A stretch of 64,000 nucleotides of DNA from Planctomycetota bacterium (lineage in GTDB: Bacteria > Planctomycetota > UBA8742 > UBA2392), in assembly GCA_019636195.1 (NCBI GenBank), contig JAHBYA010000007.1:1-64000 (forward strand). Reading direction: 5' to 3'. A program made the translations under genes and the position numbers. The notes under the pieces were generated by a model that saw only the letters and a list, made by a program, of their open reading frames with translations, ran no database searches and was not told the DNA's origin. How positions within the stretch are numbered: the stretch's first letter is position 1; the number at the start of each line of letters is the position of its first letter. Shown piece by piece: positions 33,330 through 44,829 of this stretch.

Positions 33330-34997
33330 TCAGGTGAAATCGGTGTCAAAGGGCGGCACGCCCGCCCTTGCGCAGGCCTGCCTCATGGCTGCGGTATGCC
33401 TGTCAAGCTCGCCGGTGTTTCCCAGCTCACGCAGGATGGATGCTCCTTTGCGCCAGATGTCCGCCGAAATTTCGGATGGACCCGATCGTTGGCACAGCGC
33501 CGACTCGCAAAGATGCACCCCCTCAAACAGCCGGTTGCCCACCTCGCGATGCACCGCCAGCGCCTGCGCAAAGGCCTGCCGGGCTTGTTCTGCACGCCCG
33601 GTGTCGCGATACAGGCACGCAAGTTGCCCCAGCACAACGCCCTCACCGCGCCGGTTGCCGATCCCGCGGGCAATGTCAAGCGCTTGCTCGTACGCCACCT
33701 CAGCCTCTTTAGAGCGGCCGGTGCTTGCGTACACCACCGCAAGGTTTGACAGCACCACTCCCTCAGAGCGGCGGTCGCCGATCTCACGGTGGATTGCCAG
33801 CGCTTGCCGGTAGTTCTGCCCGGCCAGATCCTTGTGCCCGACTTTGTTGTGAATGTTACCAAGGCTGGCAAGGGCGATGCCCTCAAAGCGCCGATTGCCG
33901 GCATCCCGGTGAAGTACCAGTGCTTGCTCATATATCTGTCCGGCTTCTTGCACCCTGCCTGTCTCGTCCAGCACCATGCCCAGGTTCCCGAGTACGTAGC
34001 CCTCAAAGCGCCGGTTGCCCACCTCCCGGGCAATTGCAAGCGCCTGGTTGTAGTGCCGCTCGGCCTCGTTCATGCGGCCGGTTTCCTTGTACACGTTGGC
34101 AAGGTTGCCCAGCACAATGCCTTCGCTGGGCCGATTCCCCAGCTCGCGATGAATCACCAGCGCCTGAAGATAAAGCTGTTCTGCCTGTTCACGACGGCCG
34201 GTCTCATACTGAAGAAGCGCAAGATTGCTCAACGCCATCCCTTCGTGGCGCCGGTTGCCGCTGTCGCGATGAATTGAGATCGCCTGCAAATACAACTGTT
34301 CCGCCTGATCCCTTCGGCCGCTTTCACCGTGTGTGGCCGCCAGGGTTGCCAGGACTACCCCCTGCAACCAGCGGTCGCCGGCTTTGCGCGCGACTGCCAG
34401 GGCCTGTTCCAGAGTTTCCGCGGCAAGCGCGGGCCTGCCCGTCTGCTGCTGCACTTTCGCGAGGATGCTCAGCAACCTGCCCTGAAGCTTCCATGAGTCA
34501 GATGATCGTGCCAGGGCCAGCGCCCCCTCCACAATCGGTTCTGCCAGGCGCGGTCGGCCGGCCGAGAAGAATGCACCGGCCGCACGAAAAAGTGCCTCGG
34601 GTTTGAACGCAAAGTCAGGCAGCCTGGCCAGCTCTTGCCACAAGTTCGCAGCAGCCTCTGTGCGGTACTGCTGTTCCTGGTGCTCAGCCGCCCGGCGCAG
34701 GTAAATGGTACGCAGCAAAGCCATGCCCCCGGTATCCGCGCGGCGTGAAGACTGAACTGTAATGCGCGCGTGGCGGGCCAGTTCCTCAGCCACGGCGTCG
34801 GTGGAGTGCGGAACGAACTTCGGCGGGTCAATGATTTCCAGCGACGGGGGCTCAGGGGCGCGGCCGCCAAATGCCTGTTCAATCAGGAAGAACGCCAGTT
34901 CATGCAGCCTGGCCCGGTCGCCCGGCGTCTGCAACTGGTACGCCGCGTCGCGCAGCAGCGCATGTCGAAACAGGTAGGCGGTCTCGGCGCTGGTCAT
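33330..34997 (-). CDS. TPR-L, STAND-arm/TPR paralogue
   Basis: 555 aa, the longest member. Head residues 1-80 hold TAYLFRHALLRDAAYQLQTP and PHSTDAVAEELARHA. About nine regular 40-residue TPRs follow, with clean GNRRFEG joints (GIVLGNLANVYKETGR, GYVLGNLGMVLDETGR). The cap has LCESALC, IWRKG and MRQACARAGVPPFD. The repeat array is the most uniform of the family, suggesting recent internal expansion. The start overlaps the TPR-K stop as ATGA (34994-34997), so it is translationally coupled and last in its operon. Soluble; a protein-binding scaffold is the likely role. Confidence 0.85.
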   Translation of the reverse strand: MTSAETAYLFRHALLRDAAYQLQTPGDRARLHELAFFLIEQAFGGRAPEPPSLEIIDPPKFVPHSTDAVAEELARHARITVQSSRRADTGGMALLRTIYLRRAAEHQEQQYRTEAAANLWQELARLPDFAFKPEALFRAAGAFFSAGRPRLAEPIVEGALALARSSDSWKLQGRLLSILAKVQQQTGRPALAAETLEQALAVARKAGDRWLQGVVLATLAATHGESGRRDQAEQLYLQAISIHRDSGNRRHEGMALSNLALLQYETGRREQAEQLYLQALVIHRELGNRPSEGIVLGNLANVYKETGRMNEAERHYNQALAIAREVGNRRFEGYVLGNLGMVLDETGRVQEAGQIYEQALVLHRDAGNRRFEGIALASLGNIHNKVGHKDLAGQNYRQALAIHREIGDRRSEGVVLSNLAVVYASTGRSKEAEVAYEQALDIARGIGNRRGEGVVLGQLACLYRDTGRAEQARQAFAQALAVHREVGNRLFEGVHLCESALCQRSGPSEISADIWRKGASILRELGNTGELDRHTAAMRQACARAGVPPFDTDFT

Positions 34998-36403
34998 GTG
35001 TCGCCCTCATCAAATGGGGGCACGCCGGCCTTGGCGCAAGCCTGCCTCATGGCGTCGGCAACGCCGCCGGGTGACAGCTTCGACCTTCGAAACAGGTCCG
35101 CTGCATCGTGCCAGTCGGCCCTTGCCGCTTCCGGGTGCCCGCTCGCGACCATGCCAACCGCTCGCCACGCCAGCGCCATGCCCGTGTGCATGGCGGAATC
35201 CAGGGCCCGCGCCAGTGACAAGGCGGCGTCGGCAAACTGCAAAGTATCATGCGAATCGCCCGCCTTGGATGAAACTTCCGCAAGGCAGATCAGTACATGC
35301 AGCTCAAGCAGCGACTGGCCTGTCTCCCGCGCCAGTTGCAGTGTGCGCACAAACATCTCGCGTGCGTGTTCAAGGCGGCCCGCGCGGTGGTGTTCGTCGG
35401 CAATGTTGTTCGTGCAGATTGCTTCAGAGGCCCTGTCGCCGCGCTTGCGGGCAAATGTAATTGCTTCTGCATACTGGTTGATTGCTTCGTGAGTGTCCCC
35501 CTTTGCACCATGCAGCGCGGCACGGTTCATCATCAATCCGAGCCTGAGCTGATCGTCGTTGACGTCGGCGAGAGTCGCCTGGCCCAGTTCAAGCTGCTGT
35601 TCGGCTTCGTTGACCTGGCCCATGTAAATCAGCGCGGAGGCGCGATTAGTGTACGCCGCGCATTCGCTGTGCCGATCACCGACCGCGCGCGCCATCGTTG
35701 CCGCCTGCTCAAACCAGGCGTCGGCCTCTGCCCTGTGCCCGGCATGCAGCTCCAGGCTGCCCAGCACCAGCAGGGCCATCGTCTCGCCATGGTGGTCATG
35801 CGACCTGCGGCTCAGCTCAAGTGACTGCTCGGCGGCTGTTGCGGAATCCGCGAGACGACCCAGCCCGGTCAAGACCCGGCTTTGCCCCGCAAGGCAAGCG
35901 GCTTCACACGCGATGTCGCCCGTTTTCCGGGCTGTGACGGTAGCCTGCTCAAGCAGTGTCGCCGCATCGTGAAGGTGTCCGCCACGCAGGACGGCCATTC
36001 CCGCCCGGTAAGTCGCCGGCCCGCGTTGCACGGCTGGGCAGGTTGCGGCATACTCCAGCCACAACTCGCGCGCGGCAACGAAGTCGAAGTTGGCGCTCGC
36101 GTGCCCGGCGGCAAGCTGCAGGTACGGCAGCCGCAGCGAGACGTCGGCCTGTGCCGCGCGAAGATGGCCGGCCATGTCAAAGGCGAGTGCAGTTGCCGGG
36201 TGAGCCGGGGCAGCCACCCGCGTATTGACCTCAAGCGGCGTCAACGCCGGAGCTGGGCCCGTGATTTCCTGAAGGACCTGAAATGCCAGCATGTGCAGGG
36301 CGCGGCGACGCTCCGGCAGTTGCAGCGAATACGCCGCGTCGCGCAGCAGCGCATGGCGGAAAACGTATGCAGTCTCGGCGTGCACAGGCGGCATTCTGTT
36401 CAT
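34994..36403 (-). CDS. TPR-K, STAND-arm/TPR paralogue
   Basis: 469 aa and one of the more diverged members. The head is AETAYVFRHALLRDAAYSLQ with LPERRRALH, close to the wording found in full-length STAND ATPases. The HPTD segment is replaced by AHPATALAFDMAGHL. The repeats are irregular, with GDxxSEA joints. In the cap the first Cys is absent (LAWRAVGM), but ADW and MRQACAKAGVPPFDEG are kept. The start is ATG 36403; the region before it has no ribosome site and only a weak TTGATA hexamer. It is divergent from katG across 149 bases and leads the K-L operon. Confidence 0.82.
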   Translation of the reverse strand: MNRMPPVHAETAYVFRHALLRDAAYSLQLPERRRALHMLAFQVLQEITGPAPALTPLEVNTRVAAPAHPATALAFDMAGHLRAAQADVSLRLPYLQLAAGHASANFDFVAARELWLEYAATCPAVQRGPATYRAGMAVLRGGHLHDAATLLEQATVTARKTGDIACEAACLAGQSRVLTGLGRLADSATAAEQSLELSRRSHDHHGETMALLVLGSLELHAGHRAEADAWFEQAATMARAVGDRHSECAAYTNRASALIYMGQVNEAEQQLELGQATLADVNDDQLRLGLMMNRAALHGAKGDTHEAINQYAEAITFARKRGDRASEAICTNNIADEHHRAGRLEHAREMFVRTLQLARETGQSLLELHVLICLAEVSSKAGDSHDTLQFADAALSLARALDSAMHTGMALAWRAVGMVASGHPEAARADWHDAADLFRRSKLSPGGVADAMRQACAKAGVPPFDEGDT

Positions 36404-36486
36404 GGTGGTATCAACATGTAAAGCGCGCTGGGCCGCACTCCGGCCTTTACGCCAAATTTCATACTGAGTATGAAAATCGTGCTTGA

Positions 36487-38679
<2,193 letters not shown>

Positions 38680-38686
38680 CCGTGTT

Positions 38687-40234
38687 TCAGGCCGGCGTGT
38701 CGCCCGCGTCCAGGGGCGGCACGCCGGCCTTGCTGCAAGCCGATCGCATCAGTTCAGCGCAAGACTGCAATAGCTCCGTCGCGCCTTCTTCACGCAGCAG
38801 TCGCGAGCCCTGCTCCCACTCCTTTGCAGCGTCCGGGTGCATGCCCAGCGCCGCAAGGCTGGTCGCAAGCGCGCACTGCGACACTCCCTCGCCACGGCGA
38901 TAGCCGCGCCTGCGCTGGATCGCCAGCGCTTCGCGGCTTGTCTCAAGCGCCTTTGCCGGCCGGCCTGCCTGCAGTTGCAATGCCGTCAGGTTGTCCAGCG
39001 CGAGGCACTGCGTCCTCAAGTCGCCCAGCCGGCCCGCGACCCTGGCCGCTTCGAGGTATGTGCGCACGGCGTCATCGGCTCGCCCGGCGTGCTCATAAAA
39101 GTATCCCAGGTTGCCCAGCGTGATACCCTCAAAGCGCGGATCGTCGACTTCACGGTGCAGATCAAGGGCGTCCAGAAACGCCTGCTCAGCCTGGCGCTCG
39201 CGCCCGGCTGTGGCGAAGACCACCGCGAGGTTGGCGAGCGCCATGCCTTCTTCACGGCGGTTGCCGGTCTCGCGCGCAATCGCCAGGGCCCCCTGTTGGG
39301 CGCGCTCAGCGTCTTGCAGTCGGCCCTGCGCCCGGAACGCGCTGCCGAGGCCTGAAAGAAGTATGCCCTCAAACCGTTTGTTGGGGTTGCGCGCAAGGAT
39401 GTCACGGGCCTGATGGTACACGGACTCCGCTTCGCTGATTCGGTTGATGGCGGTGTAAACGCCAGCCAGGTTGGTCAGCGTGATGAAAACCATTCGGTCG
39501 TCGCCGAACTTGCGCTGAAGCTCAAGCGCCTCAAGGTAGGCCTGCTCGGCGAGGTCATGACGGCTGGTTATCTGGTAGATGCCGGCGATTTCGGCCGTCA
39601 GGATGGACTGGGCATAGCGGTCTTGCTCGGCGCGGGCTGACTGCAACGCCGCCTGCGCCAGCGCCTCGGCCTGCTGGATGCGGCCGGTGTCGCGATACAC
39701 GGCCACCAGGTTGATTGCACAGCCGGTGCCTCCGGGGCGGTTGCCGTTCCGGTTGAAAGTTTGCATGGCCTCTTCCAGCCATGGAGCGGCGTCAAGCGAC
39801 AGGCCCATGGCAATCAGGGTGCGGGCTGCCGCGCGCTGCACGCCGGCCTTGATGACGCCCTGCGTCAGGCCCGCCAGTTGCTGCCAGTTGGACAGCGCCT
39901 GCTGCAACTGAAAGTGCCGCTCGTGGTAGTCAGCCGCGCGTTGAAGGTAGCGCCGCCTGTGGTCAGGGAACTCCGGCTCTCCGCTGTCCCCGTGCGCGCG
40001 TTCGGCGTGCCAGGCAAGCTCGGCGGCGACTGCGTCGGTTGGGTGCGGAACGCACTTCGGCGGGTCGATGGCGTCCAGCGACGGGGGCTCGGGGGCGCGG
40101 CCGCCGAACGCCTGCTCGATCAGGTGAAAGGCCAGCGCGTGCAGGCGCGCCCGGTCGGCGGGCAATTGCAGCTCATAGGCCGCGTCGCGCAGCAGCGCAT
40201 GGCGAAACAGGTAGGCGGTCTCGGCGCTGGTCAT
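38687..40234 (-). CDS. TPR-J, STAND-arm/TPR paralogue
   Basis: 515 aa. The head is complete, with GGRAPEPPSLDAIDPPK and PHPTDAVAAELAWHA. About eight repeats follow; one (RNPNKRFEGILLSGLGSAF) has a Pro at the helix joint. The cap is SQCALAT, AKEWEQG and MRSACSKAGVPPLDAGD. Its ATG overlaps the TPR-I stop as ATGA (40231-40234), so the pair is coupled. The first 150 coding bases are nearly the same as in TPR-F, -G and -H, while the repeats differ. Confidence 0.85.
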   Translation of the reverse strand: MTSAETAYLFRHALLRDAAYELQLPADRARLHALAFHLIEQAFGGRAPEPPSLDAIDPPKCVPHPTDAVAAELAWHAERAHGDSGEPEFPDHRRRYLQRAADYHERHFQLQQALSNWQQLAGLTQGVIKAGVQRAAARTLIAMGLSLDAAPWLEEAMQTFNRNGNRPGGTGCAINLVAVYRDTGRIQQAEALAQAALQSARAEQDRYAQSILTAEIAGIYQITSRHDLAEQAYLEALELQRKFGDDRMVFITLTNLAGVYTAINRISEAESVYHQARDILARNPNKRFEGILLSGLGSAFRAQGRLQDAERAQQGALAIARETGNRREEGMALANLAVVFATAGRERQAEQAFLDALDLHREVDDPRFEGITLGNLGYFYEHAGRADDAVRTYLEAARVAGRLGDLRTQCLALDNLTALQLQAGRPAKALETSREALAIQRRRGYRRGEGVSQCALATSLAALGMHPDAAKEWEQGSRLLREEGATELLQSCAELMRSACSKAGVPPLDAGDTPA

Positions 40235-41643
40235 GCAGCGCTTTCATCCAACGGCGGCACGCCGGCCCTGGCGCAAGCTTCTCGCATGGCGGTCAGTTTT
40301 CGCGGCAGTTGCGCGGTGTCGCCGAGCCTGTCCAGGGCTGCGGCACTTTTCTGCCACAACTCCCGCGCCTCTGTGATACGCCCCAGCTCCAGCAGGCACA
40401 GCACATAGTCGCAGCCGACCAAGGCCTCAAAGCGCCTGTCCTGGGCGGCGCGCAGCCCGCGCAACGACTGTGTGTATGCTGCCTCTGCGCGTTCCAGTTC
40501 ACCACGCTGCATGTACACCAAAGCCAGGTTGCCCAACGCCAGAGCCTCCGATCGCATGTTGCCTGTCTCGCGCAGGATCGCGAGCGCCTCTGTCAGCCCG
40601 GCTTCTGCGCGGTCAGTCTCGCCCCGCTCAAGCCACGCCGTTGCCAGGTTGCCCAGGATCGCGCCCTCGGAGGCCCGGTTGCCGACCTGGCGCGTCAGTT
40701 CCAGGGCACGCTGCGCGCACTCAAAGAAGGCTTCGTGCCGGCCAAGGTGGTAATGGGCGCTTGCCAGCGTCGTCAGTATTGCCGCCTCGCGACGCGCGTT
40801 TCCTTCCTGGCGGCGCAAAGCGAGGCAGCGTTCCAGTATCGGCACAGCCTGCGCGGAACGGCCGGTGCCGGTGTACAGCGAGGCAAGCGCGGAAACCGCC
40901 GTGCACTCATCCAGAACTGAGCCGACTCGCCGCATCATTTCAATGCTGCGCTCAAACAATTCCTCAGCGGCTTTGACGTCACCCTTTACCGAATTCAGGT
41001 GTGCCAGGTTCATCGTGACCTTTGCGGCGTTCAATGTATCGCCGTCTGCGTCAAAACGGCGCAGCGCCTGCCCGTACAGCGCGCCCGCCCGGTCAACATC
41101 GCCGACGCGCCGGGCCAGCACGGCTGCGTTGGTCCTGGCAATCGCAACCTGGCTGGCAAGGCCGGACTCTTCCAGTTGCCCGATCGCATCCTTGAACCAC
41201 AGCTCAGCCTCCGGTGTGCGCCCGATCAACGATGCCGCCAGTGCCGCGCGGCGTCTTGCCACGCCTGCTTCACCACGGGGCAGACGGTCGGCAAGCATCA
41301 ACCAGATTTGCAGCGCCTCGGCTGGGGTATGCGAGGCATCGGCGTGTAGGGCAGCGCGATACAGGTACAACTGGTCAAGAGCAAACCCGGCGTTGGGGCC
41401 GCCTTCAGCGCCCAAGGCGGCATGACGGGCCAACTCGCGGGCGTAGGCATCGGTAGGGTGGGCCTTGAAGGGTTCGCGGTCGCAGTCCGCCACAGAAAGA
41501 CGCCCCGGACGGCCGCCGGCCAGCGCCTCGACAATCTCAAGAGCCAGGCGATGCAGGCGCGCGCGGTCGGCGGGCAGTTGCAGCTCATAGGCCGCGTCGC
41601 GCAGCAGCGCGTGTCGGAACAGGTAGGCGGCCTCGGCGTACAT
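40231..41643 (-). CDS. TPR-I, STAND-arm/TPR paralogue
   Basis: 470 aa from ATG 41643. A TTG 60 bases further upstream would add residues that are absent from other members, and is rejected because TATAGT ends 6 bases before this ATG. The head has AYLFRHALLRDAAYELQLP, then AGGRPGRLSVADCDREP in place of GGRAPEPP, then HPTDAYARELARHA. About seven to eight repeats. The cap is VGCDYVLC, ELWQKS and MREACARAGVPPLDE. Followed by TPR-J with a 4-base overlap. Confidence 0.84.
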   Translation of the reverse strand: MYAEAAYLFRHALLRDAAYELQLPADRARLHRLALEIVEALAGGRPGRLSVADCDREPFKAHPTDAYARELARHAALGAEGGPNAGFALDQLYLYRAALHADASHTPAEALQIWLMLADRLPRGEAGVARRRAALAASLIGRTPEAELWFKDAIGQLEESGLASQVAIARTNAAVLARRVGDVDRAGALYGQALRRFDADGDTLNAAKVTMNLAHLNSVKGDVKAAEELFERSIEMMRRVGSVLDECTAVSALASLYTGTGRSAQAVPILERCLALRRQEGNARREAAILTTLASAHYHLGRHEAFFECAQRALELTRQVGNRASEGAILGNLATAWLERGETDRAEAGLTEALAILRETGNMRSEALALGNLALVYMQRGELERAEAAYTQSLRGLRAAQDRRFEALVGCDYVLCLLELGRITEARELWQKSAAALDRLGDTAQLPRKLTAMREACARAGVPPLDESAA

Positions 41644-41649
41644 GGCGGC

Positions 41650-41655
41650 ACTATA
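41650..41655 (-). promoter_or_regulatory. -10 hexamer, leaderless start (TPR-I)
   Basis: TATAGT on the minus strand, 6 bases (gccgcc) before the ATG at 41643. The same block precedes TPR-H. Confidence 0.6.
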
Positions 41656-41699
41656 TTGGCGTGTCCGCGTGCCTGCCCGGTGATTCTTTGCGCCGAAGT

Positions 41700-43277
41700 T
41701 CAACCGGTCGCTGGCGCCCCGGGCTCTTGTTCACTTCCAGCACCCTCGTCCAGCGGCGGCACGCCGGCTTTGGCGCACGCCTTGCGCATGGCGGTTACCT
41801 GGTGTTCGAGCTCAAGGTTGTCCTTGATGCTGCGCATGATGCCGGAGCCCTTGATCCAGGCCCGGTTTGCCTCGGCGATGCGTCCCAACGCAACCAGGCA
41901 CTGCGCGTGGCGGCACAGGTACGAGGCCTCGTCACGCGGGTTGTTGATTTCACGCGCCACGGCAAGGGCGCTCAGGATCGATTCTTCGGCCAACGCGGCG
42001 TTGCCCGCGTGCAGGTACACCTCGGCCAGGTTTGCACGCATCACGCCAACACCACGGCGGTCGCCGATCGCGAGCGAGATCGCGAGCGATTGGTGGCACG
42101 CTGCCTCGGCCTGCGGCTGGCGACCCGTCTGAAGGTAGAGCATAGCGAGGTTCCCGAGCGTGATCGACTCAAAGCGGCGCTGGCCCAGTTCACGCGCGAG
42201 GGTGATGGCTGCGTCGTAGCAGTTCTCTGCCTGGGCGGTTCGGCCCGTCTGGGCATACGTGTTGGCGAGATTGGCGACGATCATGGCTTCGCTGTGGCGG
42301 TGCCCAACCTCATGCGAAACGGACAGCGCCTCGAGGTACATGGCTTCCGCCTGCGCGAACCGGCCCGCCTGAAGATGTACGCCGGCGAGCATCGCCAGCT
42401 CCTGGCATTCGCTGCGGCGTCGCCCCTGGGACCGGTGCATGGCAAGGGCGCGTGTGTGCCCGGCTTCGCTTTCGTCGAGGTGCCCCGTGTCGCGCTGAAG
42501 GTACGCCAGGCTGCCGGTCAACACAGCCTCACTGTGTTCATCACCCGCGTCGCGCGCCAGGGCAATCGACTGCCGAAAGGCGTCTTCGGCTTCGGCGTTT
42601 CTCCCGGTTTCATGCAGCAAGCCTGCGAGATTGCCCAGCGCCCGGGCGTATCCGCGGGCGTCGCCGGCTGTGCGCGAGTCTTCCATGACCTGGCGGTACA
42701 TTGCCTCGCCTTGCGAGAGGTCGCCGGTCTCCTGCGACGCGACGGCCAGCGCGGCCAGCGCGTCGATCGCGCCCCGGGCGTGGCCGGCATCGCGGAACAG
42801 GCGCAGGGCATGTTCCAATACCGCTTTTGCTTCTGAGGTTTTGCCCATGTGGTACAACAGCCGGCCATGGCGCACGTTGGCGCCGGCGCGCTCAGTACCC
42901 GCAAGTGACCCCGCCAGCGCCTGCCAGGCGCGTGACGCATCCGCATTGCGGAACCGGCGCTCGGTGTGCTCGGCGGCGCGGCGCAAGTAAAGCTTGCGCG
43001 CCAGGGTCCACTCGGCGTTGCGTGCGACGTTTTGTTCCAGGGCCAGTTCAGCGTGTGCAACCAGCTCAAGCGCGACGGGGTCAGTCGGGTGAGGCCTGAA
43101 CTTGGGCGGGTCGATCGCGTCCAATGGGGGTGGCTCGGGGGCGCGGCCGCCGAAGGCCTGCTCGATCAGGTGAAAGGCCAGCGCGTGCAGGTGTGCCCGG
43201 TCGGCGGGCAATTGCAGCTCATAGGCCGCGTCGCGCAGCAGCGCGTGGCGGAACAGATAGGCAACCTCGGCGTGCAT
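41700..43277 (-). CDS. TPR-H, STAND-arm/TPR paralogue
   Basis: 525 aa from ATG 43277. The head has GGRAPEPPPLDAIDPPKF and PHPTDPVALELVAHA, then LYLRRAAEHTERRF. About nine repeats (GRAQTGRTAQAENCYDAA; QRRFESITLGNLAMLYLQTG). The cap is YLCRHAQC, RAWIKG and MRKACAKAGVPPLDE, followed by the extra tail GAGSEQEPGAPATG, which is shared exactly with TPR-G. A 56-base spacer with its own promoter follows before TPR-I. The junctions at both ends are near-copies of each other, a sign of recent duplication. Confidence 0.85.
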   Translation of the reverse strand: MHAEVAYLFRHALLRDAAYELQLPADRAHLHALAFHLIEQAFGGRAPEPPPLDAIDPPKFRPHPTDPVALELVAHAELALEQNVARNAEWTLARKLYLRRAAEHTERRFRNADASRAWQALAGSLAGTERAGANVRHGRLLYHMGKTSEAKAVLEHALRLFRDAGHARGAIDALAALAVASQETGDLSQGEAMYRQVMEDSRTAGDARGYARALGNLAGLLHETGRNAEAEDAFRQSIALARDAGDEHSEAVLTGSLAYLQRDTGHLDESEAGHTRALAMHRSQGRRRSECQELAMLAGVHLQAGRFAQAEAMYLEALSVSHEVGHRHSEAMIVANLANTYAQTGRTAQAENCYDAAITLARELGQRRFESITLGNLAMLYLQTGRQPQAEAACHQSLAISLAIGDRRGVGVMRANLAEVYLHAGNAALAEESILSALAVAREINNPRDEASYLCRHAQCLVALGRIAEANRAWIKGSGIMRSIKDNLELEHQVTAMRKACAKAGVPPLDEGAGSEQEPGAPATG

Positions 43278-43283
43278 GGCGGC

Positions 43284-43289
43284 ACTATA
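43284..43289 (-). promoter_or_regulatory. -10 hexamer, leaderless start (TPR-H)
   Basis: TATAGT on the minus strand, 6 bases before the ATG at 43277. Confidence 0.6.
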
Positions 43290-43333
43290 TTGGCGCGCCC
43301 GCGTGCCTGCCCGGTGATTCTTTGCGCCGAAGT

Positions 43334-44773
43334 TCAACCGGTCGCCGGCGCCCCGGGCTCTTGTTCACTTCCAGCGCCCTCGTCCAGCGGCGGCACGCCG
43401 GCAGCTTTGCAGGCTTCGCGCATGGCGGCACTGCGCTCGTTCAGGCCGGCTTGACGCTCGGGCGCGGACAGGATGGCACAACCTGCCGCCCAGTCCGCAC
43501 GGGCGGCATCGAGCCTTCCCAGCCGCACCAGGATGCGTGCGCGGTCGCACAGGCCTTCGCCTTCGCGCCGCGCATGGCCGAGCCTGTGGTGCAGGGCGAT
43601 GGATTGCGTGCATGCCTCGGCGGCTTGTTCAAATCTGCCCAACGCCTCCAGCGCACCGGCGAGATTCACCAGCGACAGCGCTTCGCCGCCCAGGTTGCCG
43701 ACATCGCGATGGATGGCAAGCGCGGCCTCGTTCAGCGCCAGCGCATCGGCATGTTGCCCGCAGTTCTGGCGCAGCACCGCCATGTTGGCCAGGGTCACGC
43801 CTTCGTGCCTGCGGTTGCCCGTGGCGCGATGAAGGGCCAGTGCGCGCCGGAAGAACTCTTCGGCATGCTCCGGCTGTTCCTGGTGCATGTACACATTGCC
43901 GATGTTCATCAAGACGATGCCCTCAAAGGGCTGGTTGCCGAGCTCGCGATGGATCGCCAGCGCCTGTTCAAAGACCTGCAGCGCCTCGTGCAGGTGTCCG
44001 CTGCGCAGCAGCACTCCGCCCAGGTTGCCCAGTGCAATTGCCTCGTAGCGCCGGTTTGCACTCTTGCGGTGCAGCGCGATGGCCTGTTGCAGCATTGCCT
44101 CGGCTTGCTGCGCGTGGCCCTGGTCAAACAGCATGGCCCCGAGGTTCGCCAGCGTGACCGCCTGTGCCCGCCGGTGGACCTGCTGATCGAAAATCCCGAT
44201 CGCTTCTTCATAGTGGCGCCGGGCGAGGTCGGGGTTGCCGATCTGCTCATGGTGCACGCCCAGGTTGGACAACGTGGCGGCGACCGCGATCGGGGTGCCT
44301 GACTGTCGCCCCAGTTCCAGCGCGCGATTGAGCAAGCCTTCCGCGATGCCGGGGCGGCCCGCATAGTGCGCGACAAGCGCCGCGCGCCGGGTCGGCTCGG
44401 CCTGCTCAGGCGCGGCAAGTGTCTCAGCCAGCGACTGCCACAGCATCAGGGCCTGTCGGTGATCGAATTGCCGCTCGGCTTGTTCCGCGGCGCGGCGCAG
44501 GTACAGGCGGTGCAGGGCCGCGGCATCCGGTTCGGGCCCGGACAGGCGGGCATGCCCGGCAAGTTCAAGAGCAAATGGGTCAGTGCTGTGTGGCGCGCAG
44601 CGCAGTTCACCGTCTTCATTGCGATGGGGCTCGGGGGCGCGGCCGCCGAAGGCCTGCTCAATCAGGTGAAAGGCCAGCGCGTGCAGCCTGGCCCGGTCGG
44701 CGGGCAGTTGCAGCTCATAGGCCGCGTCGCGCAGCAGCGCGTGGCGAAAAAGATAGGCAACCTCGGCGTGCAT
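43334..44773 (-). CDS. TPR-G, STAND-arm/TPR paralogue
   Basis: 479 aa from ATG 44773; an upstream TTG at 44833 is not used here for the same reason as in TPR-I. The head has GGRAPEPHRNEDGEL and PHSTDPFALELAGHA. About seven to eight repeats (NRRYEAIALGNLGGVLLRSG; NQPFEGIVLMNIGNVYMHQ). The cap is GLCDRAR, ADWAAG and MREACKAAGVPPLDE, plus the GAGSEQEPGAPATG tail. Confidence 0.85.
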   Translation of the reverse strand: MHAEVAYLFRHALLRDAAYELQLPADRARLHALAFHLIEQAFGGRAPEPHRNEDGELRCAPHSTDPFALELAGHARLSGPEPDAAALHRLYLRRAAEQAERQFDHRQALMLWQSLAETLAAPEQAEPTRRAALVAHYAGRPGIAEGLLNRALELGRQSGTPIAVAATLSNLGVHHEQIGNPDLARRHYEEAIGIFDQQVHRRAQAVTLANLGAMLFDQGHAQQAEAMLQQAIALHRKSANRRYEAIALGNLGGVLLRSGHLHEALQVFEQALAIHRELGNQPFEGIVLMNIGNVYMHQEQPEHAEEFFRRALALHRATGNRRHEGVTLANMAVLRQNCGQHADALALNEAALAIHRDVGNLGGEALSLVNLAGALEALGRFEQAAEACTQSIALHHRLGHARREGEGLCDRARILVRLGRLDAARADWAAGCAILSAPERQAGLNERSAAMREACKAAGVPPLDEGAGSEQEPGAPATG

Positions 44774-44779
44774 GGCGGC

Positions 44780-44785
44780 ATTGTA
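44780..44785 (-). promoter_or_regulatory. -10 hexamer, leaderless start (TPR-G)
   Basis: TACAAT on the minus strand, 6 bases (gccgcc) before the ATG at 44773. Confidence 0.6.
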
Positions 44786-44829
44786 TTGGCGTGTCCGCGC
44801 GACTGCCTGTTGAATCTGTCCGCCGAGGT

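Noticed and set aside
41643..41703. TTG starts 60 bases upstream of TPR-I, and likewise TPR-H (43337) and TPR-G (44833), overlapping the previous stop
   Set aside because: They look like coupled starts, but the extra 20 residues are absent from other members and the TATAGT/TACAAT boxes place the transcript start at the inner ATG.
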